A DNA stretch of 64,000 bases from an uncultured Alistipes sp. (GTDB lineage: Bacteria; Bacteroidota; Bacteroidia; Bacteroidales; Rikenellaceae): contig CALUKH010000002.1 of assembly GCA_944321185.1 (NCBI GenBank), positions 62,001 through 126,000 of the forward strand. Direction: 5' to 3'. The translations under genes were made by a program, and so were the position numbers. The notes under the pieces were generated by a model that was not told the DNA's origin, made no database searches, and saw nothing but the letters and a program-made list of their open reading frames with translations. How positions within the stretch are numbered: the stretch's first letter is position 1; every line of letters begins with the position of its first letter. Of this stretch, positions 42,954 to 49,550 are shown one piece after another.

Positions 42954-43451
42954 TCACTTTTTTTCGTTGCGCAGCGCCGTCAGCATCTCCCCGACGGTCT
43001 GACCCGTCACCGGATGGCGCCGCTGGCGCATGATCTCGTTCAGCGGCACGAGCGCAAACTCCCGCTCCGCAAGCCGCGGATGCGGTATCGTCAGCCGTTC
43101 ATCCGACAGCACCATGTCGTCGTAGAAGATCACGTCGATGTCGATCGGCCGCGAACTGTACGGAGCTCCCGACGTCGCCTTCTCGATCGCTTCGGCAGCC
43201 CGGTTGCGGCCCAACTCCCGCTCGATCGCCTGGCAGGCGTCCAGCACCTCGTGCGGCGTCAGATCCGTCGATACCTCCAGCGCCTGGTTCGAAAACCGGC
43301 TCGAACTCCGGAAGCCCCACGCCTCGCTCTCGTAGCGGTGCGAACACCGAAGTACCGCCCCTACCCGCGAATTGATCAACTGTTGTGCCGTTTGGAGGGT
43401 CCGCTTCACGTCCCCCAGGTTGCCGCCCATTAACAATGCCACGCGTGCCAT
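42954..43451 (-). CDS. folK: 2-amino-4-hydroxy-6-hydroxymethyldihydropteridine pyrophosphokinase
   Basis: 165 residues. Transfers pyrophosphate to the pterin in folate synthesis. The motifs VALLMGGNLGDVKRTL, YESEAWGFRSSSRFSNQALEV, IERELGRNR and SRPIDIDVIFYDD...LTIPHPRLAEREFALVPL are the family set, including the Mg-binding Asp pair in DIDVIFYDD. The gene is fused to nothing (folB and folP are not nearby). It lies 12 bases after the DNA polymerase III delta prime gene. Confidence 0.95.
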   Translation of the reverse strand: MARVALLMGGNLGDVKRTLQTAQQLINSRVGAVLRCSHRYESEAWGFRSSSRFSNQALEVSTDLTPHEVLDACQAIERELGRNRAAEAIEKATSGAPYSSRPIDIDVIFYDDMVLSDERLTIPHPRLAEREFALVPLNEIMRQRRHPVTGQTVGEMLTALRNEKK

Positions 43452-43463
43452 ATCGTTACAAAG

Positions 43464-44609
43464 TTACAAATGTCTTATCATCTTGCTCACCGTGAGCGCA
43501 AAATGTGTGAATACGATCGTCGGATTGCCGTTCTGCGCAATCTGCGCTCCCGCCCGCTCGATCTCCGCAATCAGAGGCTCGATGTTCCGTGTCCCCACGT
43601 ACGGTGCAAACTTCCGGCAGAAGGCCAGTTCCTCGCCCCACAGGTAGCCGATCTGCGGAATTCCCGCATGAAGCATAAAGCTCTCGCGCAACAGTCGGGC
43701 CGCATTGCGGAGAAACGCCCGCTGCTGCTCGCGCGAAAGCTGGGCCAACTCCTCCGCCCAGCCGATCAGCTCGAGGTGTTTGTCGTTGTAGCTCAGTCGC
43801 ATCAGGGCGCAGAACAGATCGAAATTCTCCTTCCGCAGCGCATCGCTCTCCCCGGCCACCAGGTGCCCCAGTTCGATCACGTCGCCGCCCGCCAGCCGGG
43901 CCATGTTCCGCGCCTGAACGGGGTCGCTCACCCCCCGGCGAACGGCCTCCCGCTCCAAAACCTCCGGCGCAATGCGCGGAACGTTGACCTCCTGCGTCCG
44001 CGACAGAATCGTCGGCAGCAGCCGGTCGGGATGTTCGCTCACCAGAATGAAGAGCGTACGATCCCACGGCTCCTCCAGAATCTTCAGAATCTTGTTCGAC
44101 GCCTCCTCGTTCATCGTCTCCGGAAGCCACACCAGCATCGTCTTGTAGTCCGACTCGAAGCTCTTGAACGACAGCTTGCGGATGATTTCGTCCGCTTCGC
44201 GCGCCGAGATCATCCCCTTGAGCGTCTTGCCCAGGTCCAGCCGGTCGTACCACTCCTGCGAGGTGAAGTAACCCTTCCGCTCGGCGAACAACTCGCGGAA
44301 CAGTGGCAGAAACTCGTCGCTCAACATCGCTTCGCCCGACCGTTTGCCCTGCTTGTTGACCGGGAAGACCAGGTGAAGATCCGGATGGGCCAGCGTCGCG
44401 ATCTGCCGGCAGTCGGGGCATTCGCCGCACGAGTCGCCGTCGTGACGGTGGCGGCAGCAGAGGTATTGCACGTAGGCCACGGCCACGGCCAGCGAGCCGT
44501 AGCCCGATGCTCCGGTGAAGAGCTGCGCGTGGCTCACCCGTCCCGCATCGACCGACCGCGTCAGATGCCGTTTCAGATCCTCCTGTCCGATGATGTCCGC
44601 AAATCGCAT
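43464..44609 (-). CDS. holB: DNA polymerase III delta prime subunit
   Basis: 381 residues. Clamp-loader subunit. The start at 44609 (MRFADIIGQEDLKRHLTRSV) matches the AAA+ N-terminus; the longer upstream frame is a shadow of the flippase gene. Zinc motif CCRHRHDGDSCGECPDC is present. The P-loop position reads GASGYGSLA without the GKT, the usual loss of ATP binding in delta prime. SWLPETMNEEASNKILKILEEP-type and LSRTQEV sensor segments are seen. It begins 5 bases after the flippase gene. Confidence 0.9.
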   Translation of the reverse strand: MRFADIIGQEDLKRHLTRSVDAGRVSHAQLFTGASGYGSLAVAVAYVQYLCCRHRHDGDSCGECPDCRQIATLAHPDLHLVFPVNKQGKRSGEAMLSDEFLPLFRELFAERKGYFTSQEWYDRLDLGKTLKGMISAREADEIIRKLSFKSFESDYKTMLVWLPETMNEEASNKILKILEEPWDRTLFILVSEHPDRLLPTILSRTQEVNVPRIAPEVLEREAVRRGVSDPVQARNMARLAGGDVIELGHLVAGESDALRKENFDLFCALMRLSYNDKHLELIGWAEELAQLSREQQRAFLRNAARLLRESFMLHAGIPQIGYLWGEELAFCRKFAPYVGTRNIEPLIAEIERAGAQIAQNGNPTIVFTHFALTVSKMIRHL

Positions 44610-44614
44610 CGCCG

Positions 44615-46084
44615 TCAACCTCTTTTCAGTACGGAGCGAAGCATCGCCCCCACGTCGATCCGTTCGCGACGGATCAGGTAGAAGCCATACGCCCCGAAGC
44701 ATATGATATTAAACGAATATCCGGCAAACTTATTGTCCGTCAGGCCCATCACCGTCTCGCACACCGCAAAGACCGCCAAGGCCACAAGGACATGTTCCCA
44801 GATCCGACGCCACGGGTAGGGCGTCGGGAAGTAGCGTCGGTTGAGCCACCAGCTCACGGCAACCATCACCGATTCACTGGCCAGGCGGGCCCACGCCGCT
44901 CCGTAGTAGCCCCACAACGGGATCAGCCAAAAGCCAAAGGCCGTCATGGCGACCAGTCCGGAGCCCGTCACCACGATGGCCAGCGACGTCCGCTCCTCGC
45001 GCTTGTACCAGAACGAAAGGTTCAGCCAGACACCCGTCAGCACGTTGGCCCCCAGAACAACCGGCAGGATGAAGATTCCCTCGCGGAAGTTCTTGCCCAC
45101 GATCAGCGCAAACAGGTCGCGGAACAGCGCAATGCCCAGGAAGATCACCATCGAGGCCATGACGTAGTATTTCAGCGCCGCGGCGTTCATCGCCACGAAA
45201 TCCGACTTCTTGAAGTTCGACAAAAAGAACGGCTCGGCCGCCAGGCGGTACATCTGGTAGAAGAGCATCATCACCACGGCAATCTTCGTGATGGCGCCGT
45301 AGACCCCCAGCTGGGCCATCGCCCCTTCAGGAACCAGGTACTTGATCAGCTGGCGGTCGATGAACTCGTTGGCCGTGCCGGCCAGTCCGCCGACCAGCAG
45401 CGGCAGCGAATAGGCAAAAACCGCCGTCAGCAGCGCCCAGTTGATCCGCGGGATGGTGCGGTCCGTGGTCGTCAGGATCGCCAGCCACGTCACCACACTC
45501 GCCGCCAGGTTGGCCACAAAGACCCATCCCACGCCGAAATCCGTCGCAAAGAGACCCGCCGCGCCGAAAGCAAAGGCCAACACTACGTTCAGCACCACGT
45601 TCAGCGCCTTCAGTCCCACGAAGGTCATGGCCCGTCCCTGTTCGCGCAGGCGCGAGAAGGGGATACACCCCCAGACGTCGAAGAGGATGATCAGCGCCAC
45701 CCACACGACATACTCCGGATGGGCCACATAGGCTTCGCCCATGAGTGAGGCTACGTCCCCGCGGAACAGCGTCAGCACCACGAAGAAGATCGCTGCGGCC
45801 AGTGACGTGATGCCCCATGTCGTAGCGAAGAGCCGTCGCTTGGCCCCCGCAACGTCGCCGCCCGCCTCTTCGGCCTTGGCCGAAAAACGGAAGTAGCTCG
45901 ACTCCATGCCCATGGTCAACAGCGTGAGGGCCAGCGGAATCAGCGCATAGATATCGGTCACGATTCCATAGGTCTCCTGCCCGAAGACCCGTGTGTAGTA
46001 GGGCGTGAGCAGGTAGCTCAGGAATCGCACCACGATGGTGCTGATACCGTAGACGGCAGTCTGTTTGGCCAGTTTTTCGAGCAT
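44615..46084 (-). CDS. MATE/Wzx-type polysaccharide or lipid-linked sugar flippase
   Basis: 489 residues and about 12-14 membrane helices. The N-terminus LEKLAKQTAVYGISTIVVRFLSYLLTPYYTRVFG is typical of the oligosaccharide flippase family (Polysacc_synt). It may move lipid-linked glycans across the inner membrane. No glycan-synthesis genes are next to it; it heads a long housekeeping/envelope transcript. The start at 46084 follows the minus-7 box by 20 bases. Substrate unknown. Confidence 0.88.
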   Translation of the reverse strand: MLEKLAKQTAVYGISTIVVRFLSYLLTPYYTRVFGQETYGIVTDIYALIPLALTLLTMGMESSYFRFSAKAEEAGGDVAGAKRRLFATTWGITSLAAAIFFVVLTLFRGDVASLMGEAYVAHPEYVVWVALIILFDVWGCIPFSRLREQGRAMTFVGLKALNVVLNVVLAFAFGAAGLFATDFGVGWVFVANLAASVVTWLAILTTTDRTIPRINWALLTAVFAYSLPLLVGGLAGTANEFIDRQLIKYLVPEGAMAQLGVYGAITKIAVVMMLFYQMYRLAAEPFFLSNFKKSDFVAMNAAALKYYVMASMVIFLGIALFRDLFALIVGKNFREGIFILPVVLGANVLTGVWLNLSFWYKREERTSLAIVVTGSGLVAMTAFGFWLIPLWGYYGAAWARLASESVMVAVSWWLNRRYFPTPYPWRRIWEHVLVALAVFAVCETVMGLTDNKFAGYSFNIICFGAYGFYLIRRERIDVGAMLRSVLKRG

Positions 46085-46103
46085 ACGAGGGCTATATAGG
46101 CAG

Positions 46104-46111
46104 CAAAGATA
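46104..46111 (-). promoter_or_regulatory. Minus-7 box for the flippase-to-DUF4296 operon
   Basis: TATCTTTG on the minus strand, preceded by AT-rich sequence. It is the only such box found upstream of the ten closely packed genes from 46084 down to 36393. Confidence 0.65.
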
Positions 46112-46139
46112 CAAATTTTAACCGGATTGCCCGCATCAT

Positions 46140-46470
46140 TTCGTCTTCTTTCCAGGAAAGAAGAAGACCGGAATGGGAGAAGAGCAGCCGGGGTAGAAGC
46201 GAAAAGCAAAAGAGCGGGTGAAGGGAGGTGGCAGACAGGGTGTCGGGCAGGAGAGTGGGGCGAAGGGATGAAGAGACGGAGGGTGGGAAGGACAAGCAGG
46301 GCGTCGGGAGGACGGAAGACAGGAGGACGGAGGGGGCGAAGGGAGAGGATGGAAGACGGGAAGGGTCGGGGAAAGATCGGACGGCAGAGAGGGCTGCAGA
46401 AGAGCCGTGAGAGCACAGGGAAAATACTGGGAGGGTACGGAGAAAATATGGAAGGGGGGGGGTATGGGGA
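46140..46470 (+). repeat. Purine-rich tract with G9, no gene
   Basis: About 330 bases in which the + strand is mostly A and G (GAAGAAGACC, GGGAGGACGG, GGAGGGGGCGAAGGG words), ending with G9 at 46454-46462. Open frames on either strand translate to low-complexity Gly/Arg/Glu or Pro/Ser sequence with no family resemblance. The stretch lies between the flippase promoter and the corA terminator. Confidence 0.75.
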
Positions 46471-46477
46471 GGACCAC

Positions 46478-46504
46478 AAAAAAACGGACCGAAAACCGAT
46501 CCGT
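46478..46504 (-). terminator. Terminator of corA
   Basis: On the minus strand ACGGATCG, loop GTTTT, CGGTCCGT followed by a run of T. It sits about 50 bases after the corA stop. Confidence 0.8.
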
Positions 46505-46552
46505 CCCGTTATCGATTGTCCGGGGCCGTGCAACTGCGCCCGGCCCGGCCGC

Positions 46553-47536
46553 TCAGAGCCACTTCTTGTAGCGGAAAAACCAGATCGTCAGAATCGACGC
46601 GATGATCATCAACGCAATGGCAAACAGGTAACCCACCGGTATGACCCAGCCGTTCGCAAGCGTCCACGTCCACTCCAGCTCGGGCATCGTCTTGAAGTTC
46701 ATGCCGTAGATCGACGCGATGAGCGTCGCCGGCATGAAGATCACCGCCGCCACCGAGAAGATCTTCACAATGCCGTTCTGCTCGATGTTGATCAGACCCA
46801 GCGCCGCATCCTGGATATAGTCCAATCGCTGGAAACTGAAGTCCGCATGGTTGATCAGCGAATTCACGTCCTTGATCATCAGCTGCAGGCGCGGGTAGAT
46901 ATCGTTCGGAAAGCGCTCCGAGCGCAGAATCCCCGACAGAACCCGCTGCCGGTCGAAGATATTCTCGCGAAGCGACATCGTACTCTCCTGCAGCGCACTG
47001 ATGCGGTGCAGAACCTCCTTGTCGATCGAATCCTCCGAGTTGACATCCTTCGACAGCGCCGCAACCTGTTTGGCAATCAACTCCACCAGGTCGGCATCGA
47101 AGTCGATACGCACCTCCAGCAGCGAAATAAACAGGTGATAACCCGTCGAATAGCTCCGGTAATTCATCTGAAGCCGCTTCTCCGTCTCGCGGAAGGTCCG
47201 GAACTCCGCATTGCGCACCGATACCAGGACGCCCTCGTTCGAGATGATGAACGACACGGGCTCCACGATGAACGAATCCCCCGTCGGGATGAAGAAGTTC
47301 GCGTTCGATACGATCGAATTCTCGTTCTCCGAGTACTTCGACGTCGACTCGATCTCCTCGACCTGCTGCTTCGTCTGAAGACTGATCTCCATAAAGTTCT
47401 CGACCGCCTTCTGCTCCTTGACTGTCGGCGACAACATGTCGATCCACAGAATGTCGTCGTAGCCCAACTCGTCGAAGAGCTTCGTATCCGCATTCCGGAT
47501 GATCTTGTTGTATTGTTTGAGGTAGATGGTTATCAT
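46553..47536 (-). CDS. corA: CorA-family magnesium/divalent cation transporter
   Basis: 327 residues. Large cytoplasmic N-terminal domain (about 1-265), two C-terminal membrane helices, and the selectivity motif YGMNFKTMPEL between them; the basic end FFRYKKWL is typical. Forms a pentameric Mg2+ (or Co2+/Ni2+) channel. It follows the MqnA-like gene by 72 bases and has its own terminator. Confidence 0.95.
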   Translation of the reverse strand: MITIYLKQYNKIIRNADTKLFDELGYDDILWIDMLSPTVKEQKAVENFMEISLQTKQQVEEIESTSKYSENENSIVSNANFFIPTGDSFIVEPVSFIISNEGVLVSVRNAEFRTFRETEKRLQMNYRSYSTGYHLFISLLEVRIDFDADLVELIAKQVAALSKDVNSEDSIDKEVLHRISALQESTMSLRENIFDRQRVLSGILRSERFPNDIYPRLQLMIKDVNSLINHADFSFQRLDYIQDAALGLINIEQNGIVKIFSVAAVIFMPATLIASIYGMNFKTMPELEWTWTLANGWVIPVGYLFAIALMIIASILTIWFFRYKKWL

Positions 47537-47608
47537 GTAAGGCTCTCTATTCTTTAAAGTTCGATATTCCGTGGACAGAGAGGCGGACCATCCGGCCCGC
47601 TATGACCT

Positions 47609-48166
47609 TCAGCCCGGATTGCTCCTCGGAGCCACCTTCACGCCCGAGTCCCAGAACTTCTTGAGTGCCTTGTCTTTCTGATTGTCGTAGATGTAGTCGA
47701 AATGGGCCAGCCCTTCGTAGGCCTCGCCCGCTTCCGAAGCATAGGGCGATTCGAGGATCGCCTCGTAACCCCGTTCCAGCCCGTAAGTCAGCGCATACTG
47801 CAGCGACTCGATCGTCTCGGGTTCCACCTCCGGGTGGGCCACCCACAGACCAAAGGCCATCGGCAGTTTGCCATACGGCTTCCACGCTTCGAGCAGCGGA
47901 TCGTCGCTCGCAAGCAGCGCCGACAATGACGCAGGTACGCCACCGACACAATATTCGGTGACCAGACGTGCATTTTTCAGGGTCGGATAGGCGGAGGCCG
48001 CGATCAGGGCAATGTCGGCCTCTCGATCGATGAAACGCTGAAGCGCTTCGGAGGGTGTAGACAACAACAATTCGGCACGGAGGTTACCCTCGTGCTGGAT
48101 ACCATAGATGAATGGCGTCGTGCTCAGACACGACACAACGGCTATACGGGGTACTGTGACCATCAT
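47609..48166 (-). CDS. MqnA-like protein with missing central segment
   Basis: 185 residues. The first 75 residues (PRIAVVSCLSTTPFIYGIQ ... ADIALIAASAYPTLKNARLVTEYCVGG) resemble the N-terminal lobe of chorismate dehydratase MqnA of the futalosine menaquinone pathway. After VPASLSALLASD the sequence jumps to EAWKPYGKLPMAFGLWVAHPEV..., which is the C-terminal part; about 80 residues of the hinge/second lobe are absent, without a frameshift. Family members are about 250-280 long. It may be a degraded paralogue or a new binding protein. ATG at 48166 or 48163 follows a good minus-7 box. Confidence 0.7.
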   Translation of the reverse strand: MMVTVPRIAVVSCLSTTPFIYGIQHEGNLRAELLLSTPSEALQRFIDREADIALIAASAYPTLKNARLVTEYCVGGVPASLSALLASDDPLLEAWKPYGKLPMAFGLWVAHPEVEPETIESLQYALTYGLERGYEAILESPYASEAGEAYEGLAHFDYIYDNQKDKALKKFWDSGVKVAPRSNPG

Positions 48167-48196
48167 CCATAAGGTATAAAATGTTGGTTCGTGGAA

Positions 48197-48204
48197 CAAA
48201 GGTA
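48197..48204 (-). promoter_or_regulatory. Minus-7 box for the MqnA-like gene
   Basis: TACCTTTG on the minus strand, 30 bases before the ATG at 48166. Confidence 0.55.
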
Positions 48205-48257
48205 CGATAAATTTCCGGATATTTTTCCATAATTTTTGGAAAAAGTGCGCCGACCTC

Positions 48258-48289
48258 TTGACAAGGGGGTATTCCGCGTCGTATATTTG
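48258..48289 (+). promoter_or_regulatory. Host-type promoter of the phage-like block
   Basis: TTG at 48258-48260 (in CTTGACAA), a 21-bp spacer and TATATTTG at 48282-48289. It is a Bacteroidota housekeeping promoter, about 300 bases before the first phage-like gene. Confidence 0.6.
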
Positions 48290-48295
48290 TCCTGC

Positions 48296-48587
48296 AATTC
48301 ACAGGCTGCGGCCTTCATTCCGACCAGTTATCAACATCCAATAGTTCGCTGACGGCGAACGGTTTGTCGGATTCTATTCCCGGTTATAAACACCGATTCA
48401 ACACTTTTTCGACAATTTGTCAACAACGTGCAGCCGTGCACAAAATGCCCCCGGGCATCCCCGTCCGTACGGATCTCCGCATGCAGATTGCGCCCGATCG
48501 CACCCGACCGGTGCGTCCGCCGGGACACGTCTCCTCACTCCTCCGGTCTCCCGGCTCCATCCGCTCCATCCCTAAAAAATCACCACC
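48296..48587 (+). promoter_or_regulatory. Palindrome-rich leader of the phage-like block
   Basis: No gene is recognised here. Inverted repeats follow one another: GTTCGC/GCGAAC (48344-48360), GACAATTTGTC (48411-48421), GTGCA/TGCAC (48429-48441 area), ATGCCC/GGGCAT (48445-48458), TCCGTACGGA (48464-48473) and CGCACC/GGTGCG (48499-48515). They could be RNA hairpins in a long 5' leader or operator sites. Confidence 0.5.
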
Positions 48588-49550
48588 ATGAATTTTACCC
48601 AATTTCCAGCTCTCTATGCCGCCACCGGCCTCGAAGTCCTCTATGTCGTCGAACAGAATGCGGCCGGAAACATCGACCTGCGAATCCGCGACAGAAAAAG
48701 CAATCAACTGCTGGGCTCCAGACGGTTCATCGAGACCACCCGCGCCGAATTCGACATCGGGCCCCTGGTCCGCCGAGCCATGGAATTCGTCCCGGCAACC
48801 GGCGCCACCGGGTTCAAACCCGAAATCAGCCGGAGCATCCTCGTCCAGGTCGAAGCCAGCGTCTCCGGATCCGAAACCACGTCAGCCACCGCGCCGAACC
48901 GGACCCTCATCCCCGGGGATATTCCCGCGCAATCCGCCATCCGAACCTCGATGCCCCGCGAACGACTGATCCCGGAAGGCGCCGCCGACGAACTCACCCT
49001 GCTGGCCAGCAACTACGTCACGATCACCGTGACGGCCGAAGCCCCCGGCAGCGTGTCGGCCGAATCGTTCCGATCCATGTCCGGCGGGCTCCAGATCTTC
49101 CGCCTCGACACGCGCGACTTCCCCGGCTGCGAAACCATCACCGTCGATGCCGGTTCGTTCGGAACAATCGTCTACACGGTTGTCCCCGCCTCGCAGAGTG
49201 CCGTGCGAATCGCCTGGCGTTCACACGCCGGATCGATCGAACACTACTCGTTCCCCACCGTGCGCGCCACAACGCTCCGCGTCGACAAACAACGCGCCGA
49301 AGGGATTGACGGTCATCTCGTCACCGCCGCCGAAACCGTCAGTGAAACCACGCTCGTCTCCGCATTCGAACAACCCGAAATCCTCGAAGCCCTCGCCGAG
49401 GTAATCTCCTCGCCCGAAGTCTGGCGGCTGGATGACGATGTCTACACTCCGATCGACGTGCTCACCCAGGAGGCCGTCATCCAACGCCTCGGAACCCTTT
49501 GCTCGCTCGAAATCGTCGTTAGACCCAAAAACAAAACCGTATGGAACTGA
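48588..49550 (+). CDS. Phage-like tail-region protein of unknown function
   Basis: 320 residues, no signal peptide, no membrane segment. Beta-rich and rich in Thr, Ser, Glu; N-terminus MNFTQFPALYAATGLEVLYVVEQNAAG, C-terminus ending SLEIVVRPKNKTVWN. No family is recognised from sequence. It overlaps the next gene (785 residues) by 10 bases and is the first gene of the block behind the leader. Assignment to a virion structure comes only from position beside capsid, portal and protease genes and from the composition. Confidence 0.6.
   Translation: MNFTQFPALYAATGLEVLYVVEQNAAGNIDLRIRDRKSNQLLGSRRFIETTRAEFDIGPLVRRAMEFVPATGATGFKPEISRSILVQVEASVSGSETTSATAPNRTLIPGDIPAQSAIRTSMPRERLIPEGAADELTLLASNYVTITVTAEAPGSVSAESFRSMSGGLQIFRLDTRDFPGCETITVDAGSFGTIVYTVVPASQSAVRIAWRSHAGSIEHYSFPTVRATTLRVDKQRAEGIDGHLVTAAETVSETTLVSAFEQPEILEALAEVISSPEVWRLDDDVYTPIDVLTQEAVIQRLGTLCSLEIVVRPKNKTVWN

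Noticed and set aside
46127..47557. A + strand frame of 476 codons through the purine tract and corA
   Set aside because: The first part is low complexity from the purine tract, the rest is antisense to corA.
48364..48591. A 75-codon frame in the leader of the phage-like block
   Set aside because: TTG start, Pro/Arg-rich, no resemblance to any family; it more likely reflects the palindromic leader. A leader peptide cannot be fully excluded.
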